DNA of 64,000 nt from Streptomyces adelaidensis (GCF_016598475.1 NZ_JAEMUX010000010.1:1-64000); one strand, 5' to 3'; shown: positions 45,281-56,157, counted from the stretch's first letter. The notes: generated by a model from the sequence alone, not told the origin. Numbers and translations: made by a program.

Positions 45281-46135
45281 ATGACCGCCCAGATTCTCGA
45301 TGGCAAGGCCACCGCAACCGCGATCAAGTCCGACCTGACCGCCCGCGTGGCGGCGCTGAAGGAGAAGGGCGTCACGCCCGGACTCGGCACGATCCTCGTC
45401 GGGGAAGACCCCGGCAGCCAGAAGTACGTCGCCGGCAAGCACCGCGACTGCGCGCAGGTCGGCATTGCCTCCATCCAGCGCCAACTGCCCGCGACCGCCA
45501 CCCAGGAGGAGATCGAGGCGGTGGTGCGGGAGCTCAACGAGGACCCCACCTGCACCGGCTACATCGTCCAGCTGCCGCTCCCCAAGGGCATCGACGAGAA
45601 CCGCATCCTCGAACTGATGGACCCCGACAAGGACGCCGACGGCCTCCACCCGATGAACCTCGGGCGCCTCGTCCTCAACGAGCCCGCCCCGCTGCCCTGC
45701 ACTCCCAACGGTGTCCTCACCCTCCTGCGCCGGTACGGCGTCGAGATCAAGGGCGCCGAAGTCGTGGTCGTCGGCCGCGGTGTCACCATCGGCCGCCCGA
45801 TGCCGCTGCTCCTCACCCGGCGCAGCGAGAACGCGACGGTGACCCAGTGCCACACCGGCACCCGTGACCTGTCCGCCCACCTGAAGCGGGCGGACATCAT
45901 CGTCGCCGCCGCCGGCTCCGCCCATCTGATCCGCGCGGAGGACGTGAAGCCGGGCGCCGCCGTCCTCGACGTCGGCGTATCCCGCTCCGCCGAGGGCAAG
46001 ATCGTCGGCGACGTCCACCCCGACGTCGCCGAGGTCGCCGGCTGGATCTCCCCCAACCCCGGCGGTGTCGGCCCGATGACCCGCGCCCAGCTGCTCGTCA
46101 ACGTGGTCGAGGCGGCGGAGCGCAGTGTCGGCTGA
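45281..46135 (+). CDS. folD: bifunctional methylene-THF dehydrogenase / methenyl-THF cyclohydrolase
   Basis: A 284-residue enzyme that converts 5,10-methylene-THF to 10-formyl-THF with NADP. It carries [12 protein letters not shown] (catalytic Tyr/Lys), [22 protein letters not shown], the NADP loop [10 protein letters not shown] and [10 protein letters not shown]. Length is normal. It feeds formyl groups to PurN and PurH. The last 11 bases overlap the next gene. Confidence 0.97.
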   Translation: MTAQILDGKATATAIKSDLTARVAALKEKGVTPGLGTILVGEDPGSQKYVAGKHRDCAQVGIASIQRQLPATATQEEIEAVVRELNEDPTCTGYIVQLPLPKGIDENRILELMDPDKDADGLHPMNLGRLVLNEPAPLPCTPNGVLTLLRRYGVEIKGAEVVVVGRGVTIGRPMPLLLTRRSENATVTQCHTGTRDLSAHLKRADIIVAAAGSAHLIRAEDVKPGAAVLDVGVSRSAEGKIVGDVHPDVAEVAGWISPNPGGVGPMTRAQLLVNVVEAAERSVG

Positions 46136-46730
46136 CGGCAGGGCGGAGGCGGCGGAGATGTCGGCGACGGACGCGGTGGACGCGGTGGACGCGGAGGGAA
46201 CGGCGGACGCGGCGAACGAGGCCGACGTCAAGGCCAAGGCCAAGGCCAAGGTCGAGGCCAAGGTCGAGGTCGAAGCCGAGATCGAGGTCCGGGATCCGAT
46301 CAGCGTGCCCGACGTCGACGGCAAGCCCGTCCGTGCCACCCGGCGCTTCCCGATGTTCACCAAGGACACCGCACGCCCCGAGGGCGGTGGCCGCGCCGCA
46401 CCCCGTGAGGCGCCCGCGCCCGTCCGGCAGTGGCCGATCCTCGTCGTGCTGTGCACCGTGGGGCTCGGGCTGCTGCTCACCGCGCTGGACGTGTTCCGGG
46501 TCGGCACGATCCTGATCGGGGCCGCGCTGCTCGCCGGCGCGGTTCTGCGCTGGGTCGTGCGGGACGTCGGCATGCTCGCCGTCCGCTCCCGCTTCACCGA
46601 CATGGTCACGTACATCGTCCTGGGCGCCGCCATCGTGCTGCTCGGGCTGATGGCCCAGCCCGAGCCGTTGCTGGAGATCCCCATCCTGAAGGACACCCTG
46701 CACTTCACGGTGGGCGACGAGGCCGGCTGA
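46125..46730 (+). CDS. DUF3017 membrane protein
   Basis: A 201-residue protein starting at GTG 46125 inside the folD end. Residues 1-55 are Ala/Glu/Lys/Val repeats ([17 protein letters not shown]), probably an extended charged helix. The DUF3017 domain follows with three membrane helices at about 102-120, 124-143 and 160-180. The family is typically found beside folD in actinobacteria; function unknown. Confidence 0.88.
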   Translation: MSADGRAEAAEMSATDAVDAVDAEGTADAANEADVKAKAKAKVEAKVEVEAEIEVRDPISVPDVDGKPVRATRRFPMFTKDTARPEGGGRAAPREAPAPVRQWPILVVLCTVGLGLLLTALDVFRVGTILIGAALLAGAVLRWVVRDVGMLAVRSRFTDMVTYIVLGAAIVLLGLMAQPEPLLEIPILKDTLHFTVGDEAG

Positions 46731-46748
46731 ACCCGCTGCCCGGCACAC

Positions 46749-46796
46749 GCGACGGCGGCCCGTCCCCTCCCCCGAGTAAGGACGGACCGCCGTCGC
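46749..46796 (+). terminator. folD-DUF3017 terminator
   Basis: GCGACGGCGG-C-CCGTCC pairs with GGACGG-A-CCGCCGTCGC around a 14-base loop, soon after the DUF3017 stop. Confidence 0.8.
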
Positions 46797-46936
46797 GCTC
46801 CACATTCCTGCACGGCGAACGCCCTGTTCAATACCTGTCAGGCCGCTGTGGCACGGAAGTGACCATTCCGCCAAGGTGTCCCCGCCGGGCCACGCCGGCG
46901 GCACCTGCGCGTCACCACTGCGGAGGGACCTACGGG

Positions 46937-47011
46937 ACCTGCGAAACCTGCGAAACCTGCGAAACCTGCGGGGCCGGCATCCGGACCGGCATCCGGACCG
47001 GCATCCGGACC
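46937..47011. repeat. adjacent 9-bp and 12-bp tandem arrays
   Basis: Four units of ACCTGCGAA (last one altered) are followed by three perfect units of GGCATCCGGACC, 69 bases before the next ATG. The rest of 46731-47079 shows no gene. Confidence 0.9.
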
Positions 47012-47079
47012 GGTGGGAACCGGTCCGCCCACCACGCTCGTCACCTGCTCAGACCCGCCTTGAGCCGAGGAGGCAGCCG

Positions 47080-47574
47080 ATGAGCGCCTGGCAGCCGCTG
47101 CCGGACGATCTCCCCCCTGAGGTACAGCATTTCGTGGAGCAACTGCGCCTGCTGAAGGACCGCACGGGACTCAGTCTCGTCGCGCTCGGCGCGCGCACGG
47201 CGTACAGCAAGTCCTCCTGGCAGCGGTACCTCAACGGGACCCAGCCCCCGCCCCGGCAGGCGGTCGTCGCCCTGTGCCGCGTCGCGGGGGAGGACGCCGA
47301 ACGCTTCGGGGTGCGCTGGGAACTGGCCGTACGGGCCTGGCCGCGCCCGGCGGCACCGGCCGCGGTTCCCTCGGCCCAGTCGCCGGACACCACCGGGGCG
47401 GGGGTGGCGGCGGATGTGTACGAGGACGATCCCACGCTCCCGTGGTGGGACACCCCCGCCGAGCAGCCGGAGCCTCGCCCGCCCGGCCGTATCGCCCTCT
47501 ACGCGGCGCTCGCCGTCCTCGTCGCCCTGGTCCTCGTCGGCGTCGCGCTGACAGGGGCCGTCACCCTGGAGTAG
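47080..47574 (+). CDS. membrane-anchored XRE-like HTH protein
   Basis: A 164-residue protein. An HTH domain at about 15-85 (LRLLKDRTGLSLVALGARTAYSK, SSWQRYLNG) leads to a Pro/Ala-rich linker and a C-terminal membrane helix at about 137-160. It is a paralogue of the gene at 48647 by its first 85 residues, but lacks the extracellular domain. ATG 47080 has GAGGAGG upstream. It may be a membrane-tethered regulator. Confidence 0.82.
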   Translation: MSAWQPLPDDLPPEVQHFVEQLRLLKDRTGLSLVALGARTAYSKSSWQRYLNGTQPPPRQAVVALCRVAGEDAERFGVRWELAVRAWPRPAAPAAVPSAQSPDTTGAGVAADVYEDDPTLPWWDTPAEQPEPRPPGRIALYAALAVLVALVLVGVALTGAVTLE

Positions 47575-47604
47575 CACCCCGGAGTGACGGCCCCCTTCAG
47601 ACCC

Positions 47605-47632
47605 GCGTCGGCAGTCGGCCGACTGCCGACGC
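47605..47632. terminator. bidirectional terminator
   Basis: Perfect palindrome GCGTCGGCAGTC-GGCC-GACTGCCGACGC between converging genes. Confidence 0.85.
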
Positions 47633-47638
47633 GGCCCC

Positions 47639-48172
47639 TCAGCCGCGCCAGTCGTACGCGGCGACCTTCCATTTCGAGCCGATCCTGACGTAGTACGTCC
47701 CGTCGACCCGCTTGAAGGTCACCTCGTGCTCCAGGCCCGTATAGGTGACCTTGCCGTCGTTGTACGGTCCGTCGAGGAAGCCGTCGGCCTGTCCGAAGGT
47801 CTCCTTGCCGACGATCCCGTCGATGTCCTCCAACTCCTCCTGCGCCTGCCAGTACTTGGTCGCCGAGCGGGTCTTCCAGCCGAAGATCCCGTCGATGTCC
47901 CACTGGGTGAAGGTGTGCAGACTCCCGCTGGAGTCCTTCCACATGGCGCCGTCGGCGTACAGGACGCTCTGCCACAGCCGCGTCGCGTTGCTGCTGGAGT
48001 GGCTGTTGACGGACAGCGTGCCCTCGTCGCCCCAGTCGTTGTACGCGGCGCCGGAGCCGTCGACGACGTGCGGCCCGGAGGCCGTGGCGAGCGGAGCGGT
48101 GACGCCGAGCGCGAGCCCGGCCGAAGCCGTCACGGCGACTGCCGCGAGCAGCAGCCTGGACTTGTGTCGCAT
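47639..48172 (-). CDS. secreted peptidoglycan-binding-like protein
   Basis: A 177-residue exported protein. The signal peptide is about 1-32 (KSRLLLAAVAVTASAGLALG, cleavage near ATASG). The mature part holds a PG_binding_1-like repeat: TQWDIDGIFGWKTRSATKYWQ followed by IDGIVGKETFGQAD. The C-terminus is beta-rich (YYVRIGSKWKVAAYDW). It probably binds cell wall. It lies between two paralogous HTH genes. ATG 48172. Confidence 0.8.
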   Translation of the reverse strand: MRHKSRLLLAAVAVTASAGLALGVTAPLATASGPHVVDGSGAAYNDWGDEGTLSVNSHSSSNATRLWQSVLYADGAMWKDSSGSLHTFTQWDIDGIFGWKTRSATKYWQAQEELEDIDGIVGKETFGQADGFLDGPYNDGKVTYTGLEHEVTFKRVDGTYYVRIGSKWKVAAYDWRG

Positions 48173-48646
48173 GTGATCCCCCTGGTCCCCGTTGACCTTC
48201 GACCTTCACTGACGCACACGGTTCGCACGGGATCCGCGAGCTGTACGAGGCGTACGCGCCCTCGTTCGACTCGTGTGTCTGTGCATGTGTGGTCGTTGTG
48301 TCGATGTGTTGACAGGTTCGAGGATTTGGCACCGACTCCCTCAACACCAGGGCTAACGTGGGCATTTGGGACGGTCCGGGACGTCCCACGCGTGGACCTG
48401 CAATTCCGCCCGGAAATCCGGGAAGCCGGTGGGACACTGGACCCGGACCGTCGGCGGGCGTGCAACGGCGCATGTCTCGGCCCGAAATGCTTCCGCGCGC
48501 CCCCTTTCGGGGAACTGGCATCCCGGCGGGGCGCATCCCAGTGGGTAGTCCAGAACGGGGCCTCGGAGAGGGAGAATCCGGAGACGTACGGGACGTGCGG
48601 AACGTACAGGCTGTATGGGACGTACGGGGGGAAGAGGGGGAAAGCA
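48173..48646. other. intergenic region between secreted protein and HTH-DUF2690 gene
   Basis: No gene is supported. It contains GGGACGTCCC (palindrome) near 48388-48397 and degenerate GACGTACGGG/AACGTACAGG repeats at about 48585-48630, just upstream of the next start. Confidence 0.45.
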
Positions 48647-49990
48647 ATGCCTCGTTGGAGGGCCTTGCCCGATGAACTCGATCCACAGGTCAGGGAGTTC
48701 GCGGGCCAGCTGCGCAGGCTCGTCGACCGCAGTGGGTTGAGCATCGCCGCGGTGGCCGACCGCACGGGCTACAGCAAGACGTCCTGGGAGCGGTATCTCA
48801 ACGGCAGACTTCTCGCGCCGAAAGGCGCGATCGTGGCGTTGGCCGAGGTGACAGGTGCCAATCCCATCCATCTGACGACCATGTGGGAGCTGGCCGAGCG
48901 CGCCTGGAGCCGCTCGGAGATGCGCCACGACATGACCATGGAAGCGATCCGTATCTCCCAGGCGCGCGCCGCCCTGGGGGAGACGGGCGGCCAGTCGACC
49001 GTCAAGGGCGGCAGGAACGGCAGAGCGAGCCGGAGCGCGACCGCGACACCGGGCGTGGCGGGCCCGGCGGGCGTCTCGCCGACGGTTCCGCCGCAGCCGC
49101 TGTCGCCGGAGGATCGGACCGCGCGGTCGCCGTACGGGGGTTCGACCGCGCCGGCCAAACCGGGGGCACCGGGGGCACCGGCCACACCGGCGACGTCATC
49201 GTCGTCCGCGCCGCCCCGGATCAGCTGGGGAGCCGCTTCGTCACCGTCCTCGTCACCGTCGGCTTCATCGACTCCATCGGCTCCATCCGTTCCGTTGGCT
49301 CCATCGGCGGGCTCGTCCGGGAGGCCGCCGACGTCCGGTTCTTCGGTCTCCCCCGTTTCGTCGGTCTCGCCGGTTTCTCCGGGTTCTTCGGCTTCCCCTT
49401 CCTCTTCGTCCTCCGCTTCCGCTTCCTCCGCCCCGTCCGGTGTCTTCGGTCCGCCGCCCGGTGGTGGCGGCCGTCCCGACGACGGCGATTCCGGTCCGAA
49501 GCGGCGGGTGACGATGTTCCTCGCGGGCACCGTCGGCGCGCTCGTCGTGATCGCGGCGGCCTTCTTCCTCACCAACGGCGACGGGAAGAACCAGGCCGGG
49601 GACAAGCCGACGCCGTCCCCGTCGACCTCGCTCGGCACGAACCCCGACCTCCCGGCCGGAGTGAAGTGCAGTGGCAAGGACTGCGGCGGCAAGGACCCGG
49701 AGACCATGGGGTGCATCGGCAACCTCGTGCGGACCGCAGACGAGGCCGTCGTGGGCGCGACCAGGGTCGAGGTCCGCTACAGCAAGACCTGCCAGGCGGC
49801 CTGGGCGCGTATCACCGGCGCGGCCCAGGGTGACGAGGTCGTGGTCACCGTCGGCACGGACAAGCAGGCGGCCGCCATCGAAGCGGCCGGCGACAACATC
49901 GCCTACACCCTGATGATCACCGTGAAGGACGCGGGCGACGCCACGGCCTGCGTGACGCTGGCCACGGGGCAGAAAGGGTGCACGGGGTAG
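48647..49990 (+). CDS. membrane HTH protein with extracellular DUF2690-like domain
   Basis: A 447-residue protein. It has an XRE-like HTH at about 15-85 (LRRLVDRSGLSIAAVADRTGYSK), a long Ser/Pro-rich linker at about 110-295, one membrane helix at about 300-322 (MFLAGTVGALVVIAAAFFL), and a C-terminal domain of about 100 residues with paired Cys (VKCSGKDCGGKD, MGCIGNLV, CQAAWARI, ACVTLATGQKGC) fitting DUF2690. The layout suggests a transmembrane signal converter. ATG 48647 follows GAAGAGGGGGAAAG. It is a paralogue of 47080-47574. Confidence 0.85.
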   Translation: MPRWRALPDELDPQVREFAGQLRRLVDRSGLSIAAVADRTGYSKTSWERYLNGRLLAPKGAIVALAEVTGANPIHLTTMWELAERAWSRSEMRHDMTMEAIRISQARAALGETGGQSTVKGGRNGRASRSATATPGVAGPAGVSPTVPPQPLSPEDRTARSPYGGSTAPAKPGAPGAPATPATSSSSAPPRISWGAASSPSSSPSASSTPSAPSVPLAPSAGSSGRPPTSGSSVSPVSSVSPVSPGSSASPSSSSSASASSAPSGVFGPPPGGGGRPDDGDSGPKRRVTMFLAGTVGALVVIAAAFFLTNGDGKNQAGDKPTPSPSTSLGTNPDLPAGVKCSGKDCGGKDPETMGCIGNLVRTADEAVVGATRVEVRYSKTCQAAWARITGAAQGDEVVVTVGTDKQAAAIEAAGDNIAYTLMITVKDAGDATACVTLATGQKGCTG

Positions 49991-50335
49991 GGCGGTCGGA
50001 GGCGGGCCGTCGGGGGCGCGTGAGCTGGTCCTGCGCGCCCCTGCGTACGCACCCGCTGGTACCTCACTCACCGTGACGCGCCCTGCCGGAGAAGTAATCT
50101 CGGCGTAAGGGGAATGCCCGCCGAACTCCGGGGCATGCGGACAGTACCCCCACGGGAGTCCGGCCCATCCGGGAGATCCACACCCCTCCCGGCCCGGCAC
50201 CCCCATATGGCGGCCGCCTGGTCCCCACCTCTCCCGGACCGGCGGCCGCCTCTTCACGCGCCCCATCGCGCGGAGCGGCACCAGGCTGTGGGCTGGGCCA
50301 CACGAACCCGGCGGTGCGGTGTACCGGATGCGCGA

Positions 50336-51426
<1,091 letters not shown>

Positions 51427-51440
51427 CTCCTATGGCTTGC

Positions 51441-51486
51441 CCGCGCAGGCCCTGCCCCGGTTTCGACCGGGACAGGGCCTGCGCGG
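51441..51486 (+). terminator. mdh terminator
   Basis: CCGCGCAGGCCCTG-C-CCCGGT pairs with ACCGGG-A-CAGGGCCTGCGCGG across the loop TTCG. Very stable stem soon after the stop. Confidence 0.9.
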
Positions 51487-51564
51487 CGTAACCGCACCGC
51501 GAAGACGCCGAGGGATGCCTCTGCCCGACGGGTCACACGTGTACGGGGCTGAGCGCGGGCCGAG

Positions 51565-52536
51565 TCACGGCCGTCGGGCGGGGAGCCGCTTCTCGAAGAA
51601 GTGGGCCCCGTACACGTCGTCGTTGTACCGGGGGATCGCGGTGTACCCGCACGCCCGGTACATCGCCTGGGCCTCCGTCAACGAGGCATGCGTATCGAGC
51701 CGTACGACGCCGAGAGCGCGCTCGGCGGCCGCCCGCTCCAGCTCCCCCAGCAGCCGCCGGGCGAGCCCGAGCCGCCGCGCCCCGCGATGCACCCACACAT
51801 GCTTGATCTCCCCGACCCCCGGACCGAGCGTCCGCAACGCCCCGCACCCGACGGGCCGCTCCTCCTCGTACGCGACGAGGAGCACCCCCGAGTCCCCGGA
51901 CACCTCCTCGGGTCGTACGAGGGTGGCCGGGTCGTAGCCCTCGGGAAACCGCTCGTCGATGTCGGCCGCGTACGCGTCGAGGCACGTACGGGCATCGGCC
52001 GATCCGCCGTCCACCGCCTCGACCCGGATCGCGGCCAGCCGCAGCAGGCGCCGCGCGGCTCCCAGCGCGTCGGTCAACTCGCCCCGCTGCGCCGGGCTCA
52101 GCCCCCGCAACAGCCCCTCGGCCAGCGCGTCGGCCCGCCGGTTCTGCTCCTCGACCTCGGCGCGCCCCGCAGGCGTCAACTCGGCGACCCGCACCCGGCT
52201 GTCCCCGCCGTGCACCCCGACCCGAACCAGCCCCTGCCCCTCCAGCGCCTTCACCATCCGGCTCAGATACCCGGCATCCAGTCCGAGCCGGGCCCGCAAC
52301 TCACGAAGCGAAGCGCCTCCCTGGCCTCCTCCGCCGATCTCGCCCGCCTCGCCGACCTGACCGACCTGACCGACCTGGTCGATCTCAAAGAGCAGCCGCG
52401 CCTCACCGAGTGGCCGGTCCTGGCCCAGGTAGCGATCGTCCAGGGCGCCGATACGCCGAGTGAAGTACCGGTTGAACCGCCGCAGGCTGCTGACATCAGC
52501 AGCGGCCACGGACTCCGACTGCCGCTTGCTCCCCAT
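51565..52536 (-). CDS. MarR-type regulator fused to GNAT acetyltransferase
   Basis: A 323-residue fusion. The winged-helix domain at about 18-165 has SLRELRARLGLDAGYLSRMVKALEGQGLV; the GNAT domain at about 195-320 has VGCGALRTL, IKHVWVHRGARRLGLARRLL (acetyl-CoA loop) and LTEAQAMYRACGY. Between the first helices and the recognition region lies a repetitive insert of Gln-Val-Gly and Gly residues (about 55-75). The family is common; ligand unknown. ATG 52536 lies 6 bases from a TTGAC/GTCAA palindrome. Confidence 0.88.
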   Translation of the reverse strand: MGSKRQSESVAAADVSSLRRFNRYFTRRIGALDDRYLGQDRPLGEARLLFEIDQVGQVGQVGEAGEIGGGGQGGASLRELRARLGLDAGYLSRMVKALEGQGLVRVGVHGGDSRVRVAELTPAGRAEVEEQNRRADALAEGLLRGLSPAQRGELTDALGAARRLLRLAAIRVEAVDGGSADARTCLDAYAADIDERFPEGYDPATLVRPEEVSGDSGVLLVAYEEERPVGCGALRTLGPGVGEIKHVWVHRGARRLGLARRLLGELERAAAERALGVVRLDTHASLTEAQAMYRACGYTAIPRYNDDVYGAHFFEKRLPARRP

Positions 52537-52541
52537 ATTCT

Positions 52542-52555
52542 TTGACTTTAGTCAA
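52542..52555. promoter_or_regulatory. probable MarR self-operator
   Basis: TTGACTTTAGTCAA has perfect 5-base inverted ends and sits directly before the MarR-GNAT start, as expected for autoregulation. The remaining bases up to 52826 show no gene. Confidence 0.6.
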
Positions 52556-52826
52556 GCAATGGCCGGATGTCCTGCTCTCCGCACTTCCGCAGGTCGCCCG
52601 TCAGGGTCGCCAGCAGCTCCGCCGACCGGCGCTGGAGGCCCGGCCCGAAGGTGACCCGGGTCGCTCCCAGCTCGCCGAGCTGCCTCGGCCGGAGGCCCGG
52701 CGCGCCCAAGGGGGAGCCGGTTGGCGGGCCCGCGGAATGGATCACTAGTCTGAGCGCCGATAAGACGCAGATAAGTCGATCGCGCGGTGCGCGCACCGCG
52801 TCGGGCGACGAGCCACGGGGGCACAC

Positions 52827-53198
52827 ATGGGAGAGAAGCGCAGGCGGCTGCGGTCCAGCACGGTCGTACTCGGGGGGATGGGCGTCGTCGCGGCGGCCCT
52901 GACCTCCTGCGGGTCCGATCCGGACCGCCGTTGCGTGGACCGCGACAGCTACGACTACGCCAACGGCTACAAGATCATCGCCGACAAGAACTGCAACTCC
53001 GGCTCTTCGTCGTCGTACGGCAAGAACCGCAAGAGCAGCAGCAGCGGCAACCGGAGCCGGACCGGCACGGCGGACGCCGCCTGGTACTACGACTCCGACG
53101 TCACCGGCAGCCGGGCCGACTACGGCACCTTCAGCCGCAGCGATGCCGTCGACCGGGACGGCTTCGGCTGCTCCGGCTCCGGCTCCAGCGGCGGCTGA
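52827..53198 (+). CDS. small lipoprotein
   Basis: A 123-residue protein. A basic N-terminus (EKRRRLRSS), hydrophobic stretch and lipobox LTSC (Cys28) mark a lipoprotein. The mature part is rich in Ser, Gly, Tyr and Asp (DRDSYDYANGYKII, SSSSYGKNRKSSSS). It lies 21 bases before the glutathionylspermidine-synthase-like gene, with which it probably forms an operon. No domain recognised. Confidence 0.8.
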   Translation: MGEKRRRLRSSTVVLGGMGVVAAALTSCGSDPDRRCVDRDSYDYANGYKIIADKNCNSGSSSSYGKNRKSSSSGNRSRTGTADAAWYYDSDVTGSRADYGTFSRSDAVDRDGFGCSGSGSSGG

Positions 53199-53219
53199 CC
53201 CCGCGGACGAGGCAGAGCC

Positions 53220-54404
53220 ATGGAACGCCGCACCGTCGAACCCCGCCAGGGCTGGCAGGAGACCGTCGAGGAACAGGGGCTCATCTACCCGCTGACCCGT
53301 CACCCGGACGACTCCCTGCGCCCGTACTGGGACGAGAGCGCCTACTACGTCTTCTCGCTCCCCGAGGTCGAGGCACTGGAGGAGGTCGTCGAGGAACTGC
53401 ACGGCATGTGCCTGGCCGCCGCCGTGCACATCGTCGAGCAGGACCGCTTCGCGGATCTCGGCATCACCGACCCACGCCTCGCCGGCCTCGTCGCCGAGGC
53501 GTGGCATCGGCGCGCCGAACTGCCCACCGTCTACGGCCGTTTCGACCTCCGTTACGACGGCACCGGCCCCGCCAAGCTGCTGGAGTACAACGCCGACACC
53601 CCGACCTCGCTCGTCGAGGCCGCCAGCCCCCAGTGGTTCTGGATGGAAGAACGCTTCCCGGGCGCCGACCAGTGGAACTCTCTCCACGAACGCCTCGTCG
53701 ACGCCTGGAAGAAGCAGTCCCACCTGCTCCCGCCGGGCGGCCCCCTGTACTTCGCGCACTCCTCCGACGACGAGCTCGGCGAGGACCTGATGACGGTCGC
53801 CTATCTGAAGGAGACCGCCGAGCAGGCCGGCCTCGACACCGACTGGATCTCCATGGAGGACATCGGCTGGGACCGCCTCTCGGAGCGCTTCGTCGACAAG
53901 AAGCTCCGCTTCATCCGCAGCATCTTCAAGCTGTACCCCTGGGAGTGGCTCACCACCGACCGCTTCGCCCCGCACGTCCTCGCCACTGTCGACAACGGCG
54001 GCGGCACCGGGACCACGATGTGGATCGAGCCCATCTGGAAGATGCTCCTCAGCAACAAGGCCCTCCTCGCCATCCTCTGGGAGCTGTACCCCGACCACCC
54101 CAACCTCCTCCCCTCCTACCTCGACGGCCCGCGTGAACTGGCCGCCACCGCCGGCTACGTCGCCAAGCCCCTCCTCGGCCGCGAGGGCGCCGGCGCCACC
54201 GTCCACGATCCGGGCGCCGACCCCGTCCTCCGCGACGAACCCTGCTGCTACCAGGAGTTGGCCCCCCTCCCGACCTTCGACGGCAACCACGTCGTCCTCG
54301 GCGCCTGGGTCGTCGAGGACGAGTCGGCCGGCCTCGGCATCAGGGAGTCCTCCGGCCTGGTCACGGACGAGTACGCCCGCTTCCTGCCGCACGTGATCCT
54401 GTGA
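53220..54404 (+). CDS. glutathionylspermidine synthase family ATP-grasp protein
   Basis: A 394-residue ATP-grasp ligase resembling E. coli YgiC/YjfC and the synthetase half of Gss. It has RFDLRYDGTGPAKLLEYNADTP near the start of the core, YVAKPLLGREGAGATVH (nucleotide loop) and VVLGAWVVEDESAGLGIRES at the end. It is expected to join a carboxylate to an amine; the true substrate in Streptomyces is unknown and glutathione is absent from these bacteria (established). The paired lipoprotein gene suggests an envelope link. ATG 53220. Confidence 0.88.
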   Translation: MERRTVEPRQGWQETVEEQGLIYPLTRHPDDSLRPYWDESAYYVFSLPEVEALEEVVEELHGMCLAAAVHIVEQDRFADLGITDPRLAGLVAEAWHRRAELPTVYGRFDLRYDGTGPAKLLEYNADTPTSLVEAASPQWFWMEERFPGADQWNSLHERLVDAWKKQSHLLPPGGPLYFAHSSDDELGEDLMTVAYLKETAEQAGLDTDWISMEDIGWDRLSERFVDKKLRFIRSIFKLYPWEWLTTDRFAPHVLATVDNGGGTGTTMWIEPIWKMLLSNKALLAILWELYPDHPNLLPSYLDGPRELAATAGYVAKPLLGREGAGATVHDPGADPVLRDEPCCYQELAPLPTFDGNHVVLGAWVVEDESAGLGIRESSGLVTDEYARFLPHVIL

Positions 54405-54525
54405 CGCCCGCCGCCTCCTCTCGTCGTCCTGCCGTCCTCTGGTCCTGCTGTCTCGTCGGCTCCTCCCGTCGTTCGAATGGTGGACGCCGGGGCCCGGCGC
54501 GGTGGGACGCCCGATAAGGTGGGTA

Positions 54526-54606
54526 ACGGGCCGTGACTGGCGCGCTGGGATGGGACAGACCATCGGGGAGCGGCCCGCGAGGAATGAGTGCCGTGCGCCT
54601 GGGCCG
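54526..54606 (+). promoter_or_regulatory. ZTP (pfl) riboswitch upstream of glyA
   Basis: The leader holds the conserved parts of the pfl motif: GGGCCGTGACTGGCG at about 54528-54542, TGGGA, then CATCGGGGAGCG at 54561-54572, and GTGCGCCTGGGCC at 54593-54605. ZTP riboswitches sense ZMP/ZTP, which build up when 10-formyl-THF is short, and turn on one-carbon genes (established). It ends about 37 bases before the glyA ATG. Confidence 0.88.
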
Positions 54607-54642
54607 TACCGTGAACGCTGAACGCAACGTCCGGAGGTCCCC

Positions 54643-56091
54643 ATGCCAGCCGAGCCCCTCTCCCATGAGTCCACCGCCTTCCGTGCCGCTCTCGATGTGA
54701 TCCGAGCCGTCGAGCCGCGGGTGGCCGACGCCATCGGCCAGGAGGTCACCGACCAGCGCGAGATGCTCAAGCTGATCGCGTCCGAGAACTACGCCTCCCC
54801 GGCCACCCTCCTGGCCATGGGCAACTGGTTCAGCGACAAGTACGCCGAGGGCACCGTCGGCCGCCGCTTCTACGCCGGCTGCCGCAACGTCGACACCGTC
54901 GAGTCCCTCGCCGCCGAGCACGCCAGGGAACTCTTCGGCGCCCGCCACGCCTACGTCCAGCCGCACTCCGGCATCGACGCCAACCTAGTCGCCTTCTGGT
55001 CCGTCCTCGCCGACCGTGTCGAGGTCCCCTTCCTGGCGAAGACCGGCGTCCGCCAGGTCAACGACCTCTCCGAGGCCGACTGGGCCGAGCTCCGCCAGGC
55101 CTTCGGCAACCAGCGCATGCTCGGCATGTCCCTGGACGCCGGCGGCCACCTCACCCACGGCTTCCGCCCGAACATCTCCGGCAAGATGTTCGACCAGCGT
55201 TCCTACGGCACCGACCCCACCACCGGCCTCATCGACTACGAGGCCCTGCGCGCCACCGCCCGTGACTTCAAGCCGCTGATCATCGTGGCCGGCTATTCCG
55301 CCTACCCCCGTCTCGTGAACTTCCGGATCATGCGCGAGATCGCCGACGAGGCCGGCGCCACGCTCATGGTCGACATGGCGCACTTCGCGGGCCTCGTCGC
55401 CGGCAAGGTCCTCACCGGCGACTTCGACCCGGTGCCGCACGCCCAGATCGTCACCACGACCACCCACAAGTCGCTGCGCGGCCCGCGCGGCGGCATGGTC
55501 CTGTGCGACGACTCCCTCAAGGACCAGGTCGACCGCGGTTGCCCGATGGTCCTCGGCGGCCCCCTCCCGCACGTCATGGCCGCCAAGGCCGTCGCCCTCG
55601 CCGAGGCCCGGCAGCCCGCCTTCCAGGACTACGCCCAGCGCATCGTCGACAACTCCCGCGCCCTCGCCGAGAGCCTGATGCGCCGCGGTGCCACCCTGGT
55701 CACCGGCGGCACTGACAACCACCTCAACCTGATCGATGTCGCCACCTCCTACGGCCTCACCGGCCGCCAGGCCGAGGCCGCGCTGCTCGACTCCGGCATC
55801 GTCACCAACCGCAACGCCATCCCGGCCGACCCGAACGGCGCCTGGTACACCTCCGGCATCCGCATCGGCACGCCCGCGCTGACCACGCGTGGTCTGGGCA
55901 CCGCCGAGATGGACGAGGTCGCCGGCCTCATCGACCGCGTCCTCACCACCGCCGAGGCCGGCACCACCAAGTCGGGCGCCCCCTCCAAGGCCCAGCACGT
56001 GCTCGACCCGAAGGTCTCCGACGAGATCTCCCGCCGGGCCACCGACCTAGTCGCCGGCTTCCCGCTGTACCCGGAGATCGACCTCGGCTGA
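54643..56091 (+). CDS. glyA: serine hydroxymethyltransferase
   Basis: A 482-residue PLP enzyme that makes glycine and methylene-THF from serine. It shows [39 protein letters not shown], the PLP Lys276 in [14 protein letters not shown], and [13 protein letters not shown]. It is longer than typical 420-residue enzymes, with inserts near 130-190 ([13 protein letters not shown]). This is the actinobacterial long form. ATG 54643 has CGGAGG upstream. It is controlled by the ZTP riboswitch. Confidence 0.95.
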   Translation: MPAEPLSHESTAFRAALDVIRAVEPRVADAIGQEVTDQREMLKLIASENYASPATLLAMGNWFSDKYAEGTVGRRFYAGCRNVDTVESLAAEHARELFGARHAYVQPHSGIDANLVAFWSVLADRVEVPFLAKTGVRQVNDLSEADWAELRQAFGNQRMLGMSLDAGGHLTHGFRPNISGKMFDQRSYGTDPTTGLIDYEALRATARDFKPLIIVAGYSAYPRLVNFRIMREIADEAGATLMVDMAHFAGLVAGKVLTGDFDPVPHAQIVTTTTHKSLRGPRGGMVLCDDSLKDQVDRGCPMVLGGPLPHVMAAKAVALAEARQPAFQDYAQRIVDNSRALAESLMRRGATLVTGGTDNHLNLIDVATSYGLTGRQAEAALLDSGIVTNRNAIPADPNGAWYTSGIRIGTPALTTRGLGTAEMDEVAGLIDRVLTTAEAGTTKSGAPSKAQHVLDPKVSDEISRRATDLVAGFPLYPEIDLG

Positions 56092-56104
56092 CCCCGACGC
56101 GCCC

Positions 56105-56151
56105 GGCCGACGCCCACTGAGGCCACCCAGCCCAGAGAGTGGGTGTCGGCC
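56105..56151. terminator. glyA / 56158 bidirectional terminator
   Basis: GGCCGACGCCCACT (56105-56118) pairs with AGTGGGTGTCGGCC (56138-56151) with one G-T pair, between converging genes. Confidence 0.8.
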
Positions 56152-56157
56152 GGTCAG

